Part shown: positions 11,467 through 21,138 of the stretch, one piece after another | Numbering within the stretch: position 1 is the first letter of the stretch | Layout of the letters: each line of letters begins with the position of its first letter | Origin: Acidocella aromatica | GTDB taxonomy: Bacteria > Pseudomonadota > Alphaproteobacteria > Acetobacterales > Acetobacteraceae | Direction of reading: 5' to 3' | Assembly: GCF_014201825.1 (NCBI RefSeq) | Contig: NZ_JACHFJ010000013.1 | Span: 24,522 to 88,521 of the forward strand | Length of the DNA stretch: 64,000 nucleotides | Program-made: the position numbers and the translations under genes | Notes under the pieces: model-generated | The model's input: the letters and a program-made list of their open reading frames with translations, nothing else | Told to the model about the DNA's origin: nothing | Database searches by the model: none

Positions 11467-13719
11467 ATGACTGCCCCCCTTCGTCTCGTCGCACTCGAAA
11501 CCAGCCCGCCGGCCTTCTCCACCGAGGCCGCCGCCAGCATGGCCCGGGAGATTTTCGGCGTGGACGGCACGGCGCATCCGCTCTACGGCGAGCGCGACCA
11601 GAATTTCCGTATCAAGACCGCCTCTGGCCCCGGTATCATCTTCAAGATTCTCGGCCCCAACGAGGACCCGGGCAGCGTCGAGTTCCAGACAGAGGCGCTG
11701 GGGCATATCGCCATGATGGACCCCACCCTGCCCGTGCCCCGTGTGCGCCGCACCGTGAGCGGCGAGGCCTATACCCGCATTACCGACGAGCGCGGCGTAC
11801 CGCATATCGTCCGCGCGTTGAATTTCCAGCCCGGCCGGGTGATGGACGGCGTTCAGCCCTCCCCCGCCCTGCTGCGCCATGCGGGCTCCACCCTGGCCCG
11901 GCTGAACCTCGCCTTGGGCAATTTCTTCCACCCAGCGGCGGGACAGCGCATCGTGTGGGATCTTCGCCGGATCGTCGATCTGCGCCCCTCGGCCAAGCTC
12001 ATCGACGATGCCGAGACCCGCAAGCTCATCGAAGCCGTGCTCGACCGCTTCATCGCCTTCCTCCCCGATCTGTCCCGCCTGCGGCACCAGATGGTGCATA
12101 ACGACCTGCACCCCGGCAACATGCTGGTGGACGACGACGCCACCCAGATCACCGGCCTGCTCGATTTCGGCGACATGATCCACGCCCCCTTGCTGTTCGA
12201 CGTGGCGGTGACCGCCGCCGAGACGGTGGGGGAGATGCCGCCCCTCGACTACGCCGCCCAGATCGTGGCCGGGTACAACGCCGTCCTGCCACTGCGAGAC
12301 GAGGAATTCCCCGCGCTGTTCGAGGCGATCATCGCCCGCCACGCGCTCGCCGCCACCATCCACGCCTGGCGCCGCCATAACGACCCGGCTGGAGCGGAGA
12401 AGCTCGGCGCGCTCTCGGCGCTCGGCGCTCCGGCCATTGATGCCCATTTGAGCGCCGGGCGCGACGCCGTGGTGGCCAAATTCCGCGCCGCCGCGGCGGC
12501 CAAGCCGGGTGTCACCAACCTCGCCGAACGACGCTTCCATGCGCTCGGGCGTGGACTGGAACTCTCCTATCAAGAGCCGCTGCATTTGGTGCGCGGCGAG
12601 GGCGTGTTCCTCTACACGCCGGATGGCACGCGCTATCTCGATGCTTATAACAACGTCCCCTCCGTCGGCCACGGCAACCGCAAGGTGGCGCAAGCCATCG
12701 CCCGGCAGATGGAAACGCTCTGCACCAACACGCGCTATCTGCACGAAAGCATTGTGGACTATGCCGAACGCCTGACAGCCACCATGCCCGATGGGCTGGA
12801 TACCTGCCTGTTCGTCAATTCCGGCTCGGAGGCGAATGATGCCGCTTACCGCATCGCCAAGATCGTCACCGGCAAGACCGGCGCCATCGTCATGGAACAC
12901 GCCTATCACGGCGTGACCGATGTTGTGGCCGCCCTCTCCCCCTATTACGGGCCGTTCGCCCAGCCGCTCGCCACCTTCGTGCAAACCCTGCCCTCGCCGG
13001 ATACCGGTGCCGACCCAGCGGAAGCGGCGCGACGGGCGATCGCGGCGCTACAGGCGAGCGGCCATGGCGTGGCTATGCTGCTCATCGACTCCGCCTTCGT
13101 CTCCAACGGCATCGTCAACGTGCCGGAGGGCTGGTTCGCCGCCGTGGCGGAAGAGGTGCGCAAGGCCGGCGGGCTGGTGGTGGGCGACGAGGTGCAATCC
13201 GGCTTCGGCCGCCTGGGCGATGAGTTCTGGGGGTTCGCCACCCATGGCGTGGAGCCCGACCTCGTGACCCTGGGCAAGCCAATGGCCAATGGCCACCCCA
13301 CCGGCGCGGTGGTGGCGCGGCGCGAGCTGCTAAAAACCTTCACCGACAAGATCGACTTCTTCTCCACCTTCGGCGGCAACCCCGTCTCGGCGGCGGCAGC
13401 GCTCGCCACGCTGGAGGAACTGCAAAGCCGCGACCTGCAAGGCAACGCCCGCGCCACAGGGCAAAAGCTGCGCGAGGGCATAGCGGTGCTGAACCACCCC
13501 GCCCTAGGCGAGGTGCGCGGCAAGGGGCTGATGGTCGGCGTGCAGGTGAACGGCAACGCGGCTTTGGCCAAGGGCATCGCCAACGCCATGCGGCGCAACC
13601 GCGTACTCATCGGCACCGAGGGGCCGCAGGGCAACGTGCTGAAAATCCGCCCGCCTCTGCCCTTCGGAGCCGAGCATGTGGAGATTTTTGTCGAAGCCCT
13701 GCGCGCCAGCCTGGATTAG
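11467..13719 (+). CDS. Fused APH-type kinase / class-III PLP enzyme (kinase-phospho-lyase type)
   Basis: A 750-residue two-domain protein. Residues about 30-310 are an aminoglycoside-phosphotransferase-like kinase with catalytic HNDLHPGN near 210 and DFGD near 231. Residues about 355-750 are a class-III aminotransferase fold with [23 protein letters not shown] near 571 and PLP-lysine motif [11 protein letters not shown] near 603. Vertebrate hydroxylysine kinase is an APH-family enzyme, and phosphohydroxylysine/phosphoethanolamine phospho-lyases are class-III PLP enzymes. The fusion could therefore phosphorylate an amino alcohol and then eliminate phosphate; the substrate is unknown. Its stop overlaps the convergent nadC stop (TTAG). 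Confidence 0.85.
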   Translation: MTAPLRLVALETSPPAFSTEAAASMAREIFGVDGTAHPLYGERDQNFRIKTASGPGIIFKILGPNEDPGSVEFQTEALGHIAMMDPTLPVPRVRRTVSGEAYTRITDERGVPHIVRALNFQPGRVMDGVQPSPALLRHAGSTLARLNLALGNFFHPAAGQRIVWDLRRIVDLRPSAKLIDDAETRKLIEAVLDRFIAFLPDLSRLRHQMVHNDLHPGNMLVDDDATQITGLLDFGDMIHAPLLFDVAVTAAETVGEMPPLDYAAQIVAGYNAVLPLRDEEFPALFEAIIARHALAATIHAWRRHNDPAGAEKLGALSALGAPAIDAHLSAGRDAVVAKFRAAAAAKPGVTNLAERRFHALGRGLELSYQEPLHLVRGEGVFLYTPDGTRYLDAYNNVPSVGHGNRKVAQAIARQMETLCTNTRYLHESIVDYAERLTATMPDGLDTCLFVNSGSEANDAAYRIAKIVTGKTGAIVMEHAYHGVTDVVAALSPYYGPFAQPLATFVQTLPSPDTGADPAEAARRAIAALQASGHGVAMLLIDSAFVSNGIVNVPEGWFAAVAEEVRKAGGLVVGDEVQSGFGRLGDEFWGFATHGVEPDLVTLGKPMANGHPTGAVVARRELLKTFTDKIDFFSTFGGNPVSAAAALATLEELQSRDLQGNARATGQKLREGIAVLNHPALGEVRGKGLMVGVQVNGNAALAKGIANAMRRNRVLIGTEGPQGNVLKIRPPLPFGAEHVEIFVEALRASLD

Positions 13720-14567
13720 TCGAGGAAATCCAGCCCTATATCCAGCACCCGCGCCGAGTGGGTGAGCCATCCGGCGGAGAGCAGGTCCACCCCGCTCTCC
13801 GCGATGGCGGGGGCGGTCTCGGCATTGATCCGCCCGGAGGCTTCGGCCACGGCGCGGCCATTTATGCGCAGCACCGCCTCACGCAGCATCTCGGGTTTCA
13901 TGTTGTCGAGCAGGATCGCATCCGGGCCGAAGGGCAGCGCCTCGTCGAGCTGGTCCAGCGTGTCCACCTCGATCTCGATCTTCACCAGATGCCCCGCCGC
14001 CGCGCGGGCACGAGTCATCGCCGCCTCCACCCCGCCCGCGATGGCAATGTGGTTGTCCTTGATGAGAATGGCATCATCCAGCCCGAAGCGGTGATTCGCC
14101 CCGCCGCCCGCGCGCACCGCGTATTTCTCGGCAAAGCGCAAGCCGGGCGTGGTCTTGCGGGTGCAGCTTATCTTCGCCTTGGTGTGGGCGATGGCATCGG
14201 CAATGCCCCGCGTGGCCGAGGCGATGCCCGAAAGATGCCCCAGGAAATTCAGCGCCACACGCTCGGCGGTGAGGATACTGCGCGCTGGACCTTTAATGTC
14301 CGCGATAATGTCGCCGGGCGAAAGCCGCGCGCCATCGGCCAGACGCGGGGTAAAACGGATTTCCGGATCCACCAACTTGCAGGCGATGCGCGCGAAATCC
14401 AGCCCCGCCACCACGCCATGCTCGCGCGCCACCAGCGCCACGCGGGCCTGGGCCTCGGGCGGGATCACGGCGTCCGAGGTGATATCCCCCGCCCGGCCCA
14501 AATCCTCCAGCAGCGCGGCACGCACCGAAGGTTCGATCATGATGTCGGGGAGGGCAAGCAGGGTCAT
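13716..14567 (-). CDS. nadC: Nicotinate-nucleotide pyrophosphorylase, carboxylating (quinolinate phosphoribosyltransferase)
   Basis: NadC converts quinolinate and PRPP to nicotinate mononucleotide and CO2, the third step of de novo NAD synthesis. The 283-residue protein has the usual [18 protein letters not shown] start, [12 protein letters not shown], the [17 protein letters not shown] active-site stretch with [15 protein letters not shown], and EIEVDTLDQ. The ATG at 14567 shares one base with the nadB stop (TGATG), so the two are translationally coupled; a longer in-frame ATG is rejected. It ends the nadA-nadB-nadC operon. Confidence 0.96.
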   Translation of the reverse strand: MTLLALPDIMIEPSVRAALLEDLGRAGDITSDAVIPPEAQARVALVAREHGVVAGLDFARIACKLVDPEIRFTPRLADGARLSPGDIIADIKGPARSILTAERVALNFLGHLSGIASATRGIADAIAHTKAKISCTRKTTPGLRFAEKYAVRAGGGANHRFGLDDAILIKDNHIAIAGGVEAAMTRARAAAGHLVKIEIEVDTLDQLDEALPFGPDAILLDNMKPEMLREAVLRINGRAVAEASGRINAETAPAIAESGVDLLSAGWLTHSARVLDIGLDFLD

Positions 14568-15970
14568 CAGGCAGCCTTGTGGATTTGGGTGGCATCGGCG
14601 CGGGCATGCGCGCCAACAGAGGTTTCGCGTGCCAACGCCGCCTGGGCAATGCGCAGGCAAAGCGCGGCGGCGGGATTGGCGGGCGCCATCGCGGCGAAAG
14701 CCTCGGCGGCTTCGCTCATCCCCGCCGCATCGCGCAGCACACCGAGATGCGCGGACATCAGCTCCTGCAAGGGCGCGGCGTCAGGCTTAGGCGGGGTTAT
14801 CTCGGGCAGCGCCCGGACCGGCTTGGCCTCCATCCCCGCCATAACCCGCCCCGCCGCCTCACCGCAGATCGCGGCTTCCAGCAGCGAGTTGCTGGCCAGA
14901 CGATTCGCCCCGTGCAGCCCGGTGCAGGCAACCTCACCCGCCGCGAACAGCCCCGGCACGCTGGTGCGGCCCTCGGCATCGACCGCCACGCCGCCCATAT
15001 GGTAATGCGCCGCCGGACGCACTGGAATGGGCTGGGTCGCCGGGTCGATGCCCGCCCGGGCGCAGATGGCATGAATCGCCGGAAAGCGCGCGGCGAAGCG
15101 TTCGCCAATCCCCCGTGCGTCGAGATACACTTCATACCCGGCCTGGGCATGGGCGAACACGGCGCGGGCCACCACGTCACGCGGGTCGAGGTCGTTGCCG
15201 CGCATGAAGTACGCCCCGGTCTCGTCGATAAACCGCGCCCCCTCGCCGCGCACGGCCTCGGAGATTAACTTCAGCGAGCCGCTACCCGGCACATCCAGCG
15301 CCGTGGGGTGGAATTGGATGAACTCCAGATCGCGCAGCTCCGCCCCCGCGCCCATGGCCAGCATCAGCCCCTGGCCGATGGCCCCGGGCGGGTTGGTGGA
15401 GTAGCGGAACAGCCCTCCAATGCCACCCGTGGCCAGCAGCACGCGGTCGGCGGGCAGGGCAATGGTCTCATCGCCACGCGTGGCCAGCACACCGGTCACG
15501 CCGGAAGCATCGGTGAAGATATGCCGCGCCGTGGCATCCAGCACGGTAATGCTTGTCGTGGCGCGCACGCGCTCGATGAGCGCGCGCAGGATTTCGGCAC
15601 CCGTGGCATCGCCATTGGCGTGCAGGATGCGATGGCGGGCATGCGCCGCCTCCAGCCCAAGCGCCAGCGCGCCGGATTTGTCGCGATCGAAGCGCACGCC
15701 CAGGCGCAGCAGTGTCGCCACCACCGCCGGTCCCGCGCCGATGATCCGCTCCACCGCCGCGCGGTCGCACAACCCCGCACCGGCGGCCAGGGTATCAGCC
15801 ACATGCAGGGCCACGCTGTCGTCGCCCCCTATGGCAACCGCCATGCCGCCCTGCGCCCAGCCGCTCGCCGCCTGAACGCCCAGCTCTCCGGCATTCAGCA
15901 GCGTCACCGGATGCGGGGCGGCGGCCAGAGCGGCCATCAACCCCGCCACGCCACCGCCGATGATGATCAT
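14567..15970 (-). CDS. nadB: L-aspartate oxidase
   Basis: NadB is the FAD enzyme that oxidizes L-aspartate to iminoaspartate, the substrate of NadA. The start [17 protein letters not shown] is the FAD-binding Rossmann motif. QFHPTALD and [21 protein letters not shown] are characteristic of NadB within the succinate-dehydrogenase flavoprotein family. At 467 residues it is shorter than the E. coli enzyme (about 540), mainly at the C terminus. The start overlaps the nadA stop (ATGA), which excludes the much longer open frame upstream. Confidence 0.94.
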   Translation of the reverse strand: MIIIGGGVAGLMAALAAAPHPVTLLNAGELGVQAASGWAQGGMAVAIGGDDSVALHVADTLAAGAGLCDRAAVERIIGAGPAVVATLLRLGVRFDRDKSGALALGLEAAHARHRILHANGDATGAEILRALIERVRATTSITVLDATARHIFTDASGVTGVLATRGDETIALPADRVLLATGGIGGLFRYSTNPPGAIGQGLMLAMGAGAELRDLEFIQFHPTALDVPGSGSLKLISEAVRGEGARFIDETGAYFMRGNDLDPRDVVARAVFAHAQAGYEVYLDARGIGERFAARFPAIHAICARAGIDPATQPIPVRPAAHYHMGGVAVDAEGRTSVPGLFAAGEVACTGLHGANRLASNSLLEAAICGEAAGRVMAGMEAKPVRALPEITPPKPDAAPLQELMSAHLGVLRDAAGMSEAAEAFAAMAPANPAAALCLRIAQAALARETSVGAHARADATQIHKAA

Positions 15971-16926
15971 TTGACCGCCAGCATGCGTTCGACTGCCCGC
16001 CGCGCCGGTGCAAACAACTCGGCCGGAATGGTCACCTCGGTCTGCATCTCCTCCAGCGCCCGGCGGATATTCTTCAGTGTGATCAGCTTCATGTGCGGGC
16101 AGAGGTTGCAGGGGCGCACAAACTCCGTCTCCGGCGCGTTCTGGGCGATATTGTCGCTCATCGAGCATTCGGTGATCAGCGCCACGCGGGCGGGCTTCTT
16201 CTCGCGCACGTAATCGGCCATCACCGCCGTGGAGCCGGAGAAATCCGCGACCTCCACCACCTCGGGCGGACATTCAGGGTGCGCCAGGATCACCACGCCC
16301 GGATGCGTCTGCCGCAGTTGCAAAATCTCCTGCGGGGTGAAGCGCTCATGCACCTCGCAATGCCCCTTCCAGGCGATGATTTTTACCCCCGTCTCCTTGG
16401 CCACGTTCTGTGCCAGGAACTCGTCGGGCAGCATGATCACCTCCGGCACGCCGAGCGATTCCACCACCTTCTTGGCGTTGCCCGAGGTGCAGCAGATATC
16501 GCTCGCGGCCTTCACCTCGGCTGAGGTGTTCACATACGCGACCACCGGGCGGCCGGGGTACTTGGCGCGTAGCAGCGCGACATCGGCGGCGGTGATGCTC
16601 TCGGCCAGCGAGCAGCCGGCATGCGCGTCGGGGATCAGCACGGTCTTGCTGGGGTTCATCAGCTTGGCCGTCTCGGCCATGAAATGCACGCCCGCGAGCA
16701 CGATCACATCGGCATCGGCCTTCTCAGCCTCACGCGCCAACGCCAAGCTGTCGCCCACAATGTCCGCCACGCCGTGGAAGATGTCGGGCGTCTGGTAGTT
16801 ATGCGCCAGGATCACGGCGCGGCGCTCGCGCTTGAGCTTCAGGATCGCCTCGGCGTCCTCCGCCATGGTGGCCCATTCGATGGGCGGGATGACACGGGAA
16901 ACACGGTCGTACAGATCAAGCGGCAT
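15967..16926 (-). CDS. nadA: Quinolinate synthase A
   Basis: NadA condenses iminoaspartate with dihydroxyacetone phosphate to quinolinate, using an oxygen-sensitive [4Fe-4S] cluster. The 319-residue protein shows the three-fold repeated architecture: [59 protein letters not shown] and the C-terminal PCNLCPHMK. Cysteines for the cluster lie in these last segments. It is the first gene after two palindromic operators and an nrtR-like gene, so repression by NrtR is likely. Confidence 0.96.
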   Translation of the reverse strand: MPLDLYDRVSRVIPPIEWATMAEDAEAILKLKRERRAVILAHNYQTPDIFHGVADIVGDSLALAREAEKADADVIVLAGVHFMAETAKLMNPSKTVLIPDAHAGCSLAESITAADVALLRAKYPGRPVVAYVNTSAEVKAASDICCTSGNAKKVVESLGVPEVIMLPDEFLAQNVAKETGVKIIAWKGHCEVHERFTPQEILQLRQTHPGVVILAHPECPPEVVEVADFSGSTAVMADYVREKKPARVALITECSMSDNIAQNAPETEFVRPCNLCPHMKLITLKNIRRALEEMQTEVTIPAELFAPARRAVERMLAVK

Positions 16927-16937
16927 GGCGCACTCCT

Positions 16938-16960
16938 TTTATACTCAACGTGAGTATAAA
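16938..16960. promoter_or_regulatory. Putative NrtR operator 1
   Basis: A perfect palindrome with 10-bp arms TTTATACTCA and TGAGTATAAA around ACG. It lies 12 bp upstream of the nadA start and downstream of the nrtR-like gene. Its position suggests it blocks transcription or early elongation into nadA. Confidence 0.75.
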
Positions 16961-16974
16961 TCTTACGGGCGCAG

Positions 16975-16995
16975 TTATACTCAGCTTGAGAATAA
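16975..16995. promoter_or_regulatory. Putative NrtR operator 2
   Basis: Second copy of the palindrome: arms TTATACTCA and TGAGAATAA around GCT, one mismatch from perfect symmetry. Its centre is 36 bp from operator 1. Two similar palindromes in the same short nrtR-nadA gap make a chance origin unlikely. Confidence 0.7.
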
Positions 16996-17006
16996 TCGTG
17001 CAACAA

Positions 17007-17888
17007 TTATTTCACGCGGGGCAGCTTTGTGCCGGAGACCCCACGCTCCTCCAGCACCGCCTGGCGGAAACGGAACAGCTTGGCCGGACGCCCCGCCAGC
17101 CCTGAGGTGGTCTTGCCGGTTTCCTCCACCAGCTCCTGCTGCTCGATCAAGCGGCGGAAATTTGGCTTGTGCAGGGTCTGCCCAGCCAGGGCCTCCATGG
17201 TCTGTTGCAATTCCAGCATGGTGAATTCGCGGGGCAGCAGCTCGAACACCACGGGGCGATATTTGATCTTGGCGCGCAACCGGGCGATGGCCGTGGCCAG
17301 GATGCGCCGGTGGTCATGCGTCATCTCCCGGCCCGGCACGGTCCCGCCCTCGTCCGTATGGGGGCGCCGCGCCTCTGGCACCAAAGCAGCCTCCCAGAGC
17401 AACTCGTAGCGTTGCAGCACCAACTCCTCGTTCCACCCCTCGGCGCCGAACAGCCCTTCCACCCGCGTCTGACGGGCGGCATCATCCCCTGCCCAGGCGC
17501 GCAGGCGTGGTAGGATGGCCGCCACATAAGGCGCGGAACGGCTATGGCGGGCATCCTCCCAGGGGAAGTATTCGTACCAGCCATGCCATTCCGCGCCGGG
17601 ATATTCCGTCATCGCCTCGCGGCTCAGGCCTAGATACGAGATGGAAATCCCCCGCGCCGCGCCGGGAAGCTGACCCGCGAAGGTGTAGAGCTGCTCCACA
17701 TAGCCCAGCGGATGATGCGTCTGCCGCTCCACCCAGGCGCGCAGGCCGGTTTGCAGGGAGCGATGCCCCTCCTCTAGCGGGCCCGAGGGCAGCGCATAGC
17801 CGGAGCCGATGGTCAGCACACGCGGCTCGCCATCCGTCACGGCGGCAAGCACCGCAATCAACTCCGCCTGGACCGCTCCACCTTCCAT
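17007..17888 (-). CDS. nrtR: NrtR-type Nudix transcriptional repressor of NAD synthesis
   Basis: The 293-residue protein has an N-terminal Nudix-like domain (about 1-150; GPLEEGHRSLQTGLRAWVE corresponds to a degenerate Nudix box, so catalysis is doubtful). A C-terminal winged-helix region follows (about 205-290; RPVVFELLPREFTMLELQ and KPNFRRLIEQQ). This is the layout of NrtR, which binds ADP-ribose or related NAD metabolites and represses NAD genes. It is encoded directly upstream of nadABC with two palindromes between them. It follows the ABC-exporter genes by 39 nt, so it may also be read from their promoter. Confidence 0.88.
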   Translation of the reverse strand: MEGGAVQAELIAVLAAVTDGEPRVLTIGSGYALPSGPLEEGHRSLQTGLRAWVERQTHHPLGYVEQLYTFAGQLPGAARGISISYLGLSREAMTEYPGAEWHGWYEYFPWEDARHSRSAPYVAAILPRLRAWAGDDAARQTRVEGLFGAEGWNEELVLQRYELLWEAALVPEARRPHTDEGGTVPGREMTHDHRRILATAIARLRAKIKYRPVVFELLPREFTMLELQQTMEALAGQTLHKPNFRRLIEQQELVEETGKTTSGLAGRPAKLFRFRQAVLEERGVSGTKLPRVK

Positions 17889-17927
17889 ACCTCTTTCTCG
17901 CGCATTTGCGGGGATGCGGGAAGGCGC

Positions 17928-19055
17928 TCAATCAAGCGATTTCTGGAACCTCAGCACGCTGACGCCGAGCATGACGCCAGCCAGCAGCGCCAGCCCCAGG
18001 AAATCCGGCCACAGCACGGCAAACCCCACGCCCTTGAGGAACACGGCGCGCAAGATGACGATGAAATAACGCAGCGGGTTGATGAAGGTGAACCATTGCA
18101 GCGCCGCCGGCATGGCCGAGATGGGAAAGGCGAAGCCGGAGAGGATGAAGAGCGGATTCACCAGGAAGAAATTGAGCGCGAAGGCCTGCTGCTGCGTGCG
18201 CGAGGCAGTGGAGAGCAACAGCCCCAGCCCAATGGCCGCCAGCAGGAACAGCGATGAACCGAACAGCAGCACGAACGGGCTGCCCACGAACGGCACATGG
18301 AACCACGCGGCCCCCAGCACGGTAACGAGCGCGACATCCGCCAGGCCGATGATAAAGAACGGCACCGTCTTGCCCAGGATGAACTCCACGCGACTGATCG
18401 GGCTGACCATGATCTGCTCCAGCGTGCCCATCTCGCGCTCGCGCACCACGGCGAAGGCGGTCAGGCTCACCACCTGCATCAGCGCCAGCGTTCCGATCAC
18501 GCCGGGGATGAAGAACCAACGATCCTCCAGCCCCGCGTTGAACCATGGGCGTTCTTGCAACGAGACGCTCACCGCCCCCGGCGCGGCACCGCTGCTGACC
18601 CCCAGGGCGTTGGCGTAATCAGCCTGGAAGATGGTGACGATCTGGCTGACATAGCCGAGCGCGATAAGCGCGGTGTTGGAGTTAGTGCCATCCACCACCA
18701 CCTCCAGCGGCGCGCTCTGGCCGTTGAGGAGTTTCTTCGCGAATTCAGCATGAATGATGATCCCCGCCACCGCCGTGCCTGTATCGATATCGCGGTTGAG
18801 CGATTGCTGGCTCGTCACGTTATCCACGATCTCGAAACGTCCTGTCGCCGGGAAATGCGAGATGAGATCGCGGCTGGCCTGACTGCGGTCGAGGTCCAGC
18901 ACCACGGTGGACACATGGTTCACGGTAAAGGTGGCTGCATAGCCGTAGATGAAAAGCTGGATGACTAGCGGCGCGACGAGGCGGAAGATCGCCCAGGGGT
19001 CGCGCTTGAGTTCCAGAAACTCCTTCATCAGCATGACGCGAATGCGTTCGAACAT
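17928..19055 (-). CDS. ABC-2 type exporter permease (YbhR-like)
   Basis: A 375-residue membrane protein of the ABC-2 family: one N-terminal membrane segment (about 22-42), a large periplasmic domain (about 45-175), then five hydrophobic segments with the family motif REREMGTLEQIMVSP near 225. It is the second permease of a two-permease exporter and starts 2 nt after the first permease ends. The E. coli counterparts YbhS/YbhR form a drug and cation exporter with YbhF and YbhG. Confidence 0.9.
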   Translation of the reverse strand: MFERIRVMLMKEFLELKRDPWAIFRLVAPLVIQLFIYGYAATFTVNHVSTVVLDLDRSQASRDLISHFPATGRFEIVDNVTSQQSLNRDIDTGTAVAGIIIHAEFAKKLLNGQSAPLEVVVDGTNSNTALIALGYVSQIVTIFQADYANALGVSSGAAPGAVSVSLQERPWFNAGLEDRWFFIPGVIGTLALMQVVSLTAFAVVREREMGTLEQIMVSPISRVEFILGKTVPFFIIGLADVALVTVLGAAWFHVPFVGSPFVLLFGSSLFLLAAIGLGLLLSTASRTQQQAFALNFFLVNPLFILSGFAFPISAMPAALQWFTFINPLRYFIVILRAVFLKGVGFAVLWPDFLGLALLAGVMLGVSVLRFQKSLD

Positions 19056-19057
19056 GG

Positions 19058-20194
19058 CTAATCCAGGCTTTTACGGAACGCCCGCGCCGCCGCGCGGATG
19101 ATGACCGCCGCATAAATCAGCAAGGCGATGACCGGCACCGCCATATCCCACAGCGAACTGCCCTTGAGAAACACCGAACGCAGAATGGTGACGTAATAGC
19201 GCGCCGGAACCAGCCAGGAGATGGCCTGCACCGCCTGCGGCATCTGGTCGAGCGGAAAGGTGTAGCCCGAGAGCATGGTGGTGGGCAGCATGGTGAGCAT
19301 CAGCGCGATCTGGCTGGCTCCAAGCTGGCTATGGATACGCACCGAGAGCAGATAGCCAATGCCCAGCACCACCAGCGCGAACAAGGCCGTGGTGAGGACG
19401 AGCGTGAACAAACTGCCCCTGAACGGCACATGGAACCAGAAGGCGGCGGTGCCAAGGCAGAACACCGCGTCCAGCAGCCCGATGACAAAATACGGCGTCA
19501 GCTTGCCGAACATCAGCTCCAGCCCCGTCACCGGCGTGGAGATGAGCTGCTCCATCGTGCCGCGCTCCCACTCGCGCGAGACGGTGAGCGAGGTAAGCTG
19601 CGAGCCGACCAGCGCCAGAATGATGGCGACCACGCCGGGCACGATGAAATTACGGCTGTCCAGCCCCTCGTTGAACCAGACGCGCGAGGCGAGATCCACC
19701 GTGCCCACGCCGCGCACCGTCTCGCCATGCGCCCCCTGCCAGTTCGCATTGAGATCGGCATCGAGTTGCGCGACGATGCCTTGCGCGTAGCCGGTGGCGA
19801 TGTTGGCGGTGTTGGTGTCGGTGGCATCGAGCACCACCTGAAGGCTGTCCTGGCCGGTCATATACAGGGTGCGGGAGAAATTCACCGGTATCACCAGTGC
19901 TGCGATGCAATCGCCATGGTCCATGGCTGCGCGCAAATCGCGGTCGGTTTGCAGCACCGCGACTTGGCGGAACCAGTCGGAGGAGGTGAAGCGGTTCACC
20001 ACGCCGCGGCTGAGCTGGCTGTTCTCCTGGTCGTACACGCACAGCGGCACGCGCTTGATGTCCAGGCTGACGCCGTAACCCAGCAGCCCCATCTGCATCA
20101 GCGGCATCAGCAACGCGATGGCGAGGCTGCGCGGATCGCGCCAGATCTGCAACGTTTCCTTATACGCGATGGCGAGCAGGCGGCGCAGGTTCAT
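19058..20194 (-). CDS. ABC-2 type exporter permease (YbhS-like)
   Basis: A 378-residue ABC-2 permease with the same layout as its neighbour: N-terminal segment MQMGLLGYGVSL, periplasmic domain, and SREWERGTMEQLISTPV before the distal membrane segments. The two permeases probably form a heterodimer. The start overlaps the stop of the upstream ATPase gene (ATGA). Confidence 0.9.
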   Translation of the reverse strand: MNLRRLLAIAYKETLQIWRDPRSLAIALLMPLMQMGLLGYGVSLDIKRVPLCVYDQENSQLSRGVVNRFTSSDWFRQVAVLQTDRDLRAAMDHGDCIAALVIPVNFSRTLYMTGQDSLQVVLDATDTNTANIATGYAQGIVAQLDADLNANWQGAHGETVRGVGTVDLASRVWFNEGLDSRNFIVPGVVAIILALVGSQLTSLTVSREWERGTMEQLISTPVTGLELMFGKLTPYFVIGLLDAVFCLGTAAFWFHVPFRGSLFTLVLTTALFALVVLGIGYLLSVRIHSQLGASQIALMLTMLPTTMLSGYTFPLDQMPQAVQAISWLVPARYYVTILRSVFLKGSSLWDMAVPVIALLIYAAVIIRAAARAFRKSLD

Positions 20195-21138
20195 GCCGCC
20201 TCCGGCGCTGGTTTGCGCGAAACGAGGCGGACGAATACATCTTCAAGGCTTGGGATGATCGGCTTGGGCGGTGTAGCGGTGAGCCCGTGCGCCACGAGGA
20301 ACCGCGCCAGCGCCGCGGCGTCCGTGCCCGGCGCCAGCAGCACATGCAGCCTGTCGCCAAAGATCGCCGCCTCCACCACGCCCGGCGCGCCATGCAGCGC
20401 CGCCAGCGCCGCGCCGGGCTGGGGGCTTTCCAGCTCCACCAGCGCGCCGCCGAGATCCCGCCGCTTCAACTCGCCGGGGCTGCCGATGGCGATGAGATGT
20501 CCGGCGGCGATCAGTGCGATGCGGTTACAATACTCCGCCTCGTCCATGTAATGGGTGGAGACGAGAATGGTCACGCCATCCGCCGCCAGACTGTGGATCA
20601 AATCCCAGAACCGCCGCCGCGCCTCGGGCTCCACGCCGGAGGTTGGCTCATCGAGAAACAGCACCGGCGGGCGGTGCAGAATGGCGCAGCCCAGCGCCAA
20701 ACGCTGCTTCCACCCCCCCGCCAGCGTGCGCACCAGCGCGTCCTCGCGCCCGGTCAGCCCCGCCATGGTGACGGCGAATGCCATCCGCTCCTTCAACTCG
20801 GCCCTCGGCACCCGGTAGAGCCCGCCGAAGAAGCGCAGATTCTCCGCCACCGTCAGGTCGCCATAAAGCGAGAATTTCTGCGACATATAGCCGATATGCG
20901 CGCGCACGGTCTCAGGCTCGCGGACAATATCATACCCCGCGACGGTGGCCGTGCCCGCACTTGGCCGCAGCAGGCCGCACAACATGCGGATGGTGGTGGA
21001 CTTCCCCGCCCCGTTCGGCCCGATGAACCCCACGACCTCGCCCTTGGCGATGTCCAGATCCAGCGCGTCCACAGCGACAAACGCGCCGAAGCGCTTGGTC
21101 AGTCCGCGCGCCTGCACGGCGGGCGGGGCGCCGTTCAC
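20191..21138 (-). CDS. ABC transporter ATP-binding protein (YbhF second-half equivalent)
   Basis: A 315-residue nucleotide-binding subunit with Walker A GPNGAGKST near residue 40, a signature motif that reads LAGGWKQR instead of the usual LSGGQ, and Walker B LFLDEPTSG. The C-terminal extension (about 220-315) is typical of ABC-2 exporter ATPases. It overlaps both neighbours by ATGA. Together with the next ATPase it corresponds to the two halves of the fused E. coli YbhF; here they are separate genes. Confidence 0.92.
   Translation of the reverse strand: MNGAPPAVQARGLTKRFGAFVAVDALDLDIAKGEVVGFIGPNGAGKSTTIRMLCGLLRPSAGTATVAGYDIVREPETVRAHIGYMSQKFSLYGDLTVAENLRFFGGLYRVPRAELKERMAFAVTMAGLTGREDALVRTLAGGWKQRLALGCAILHRPPVLFLDEPTSGVEPEARRRFWDLIHSLAADGVTILVSTHYMDEAEYCNRIALIAAGHLIAIGSPGELKRRDLGGALVELESPQPGAALAALHGAPGVVEAAIFGDRLHVLLAPGTDAAALARFLVAHGLTATPPKPIIPSLEDVFVRLVSRKPAPEAA

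Noticed and set aside
11401..12984. 527-codon minus-strand frame over the kinase-aminotransferase gene
   Set aside because: Shadow of the real plus-strand gene, with no domain pattern and no ribosome-binding site.
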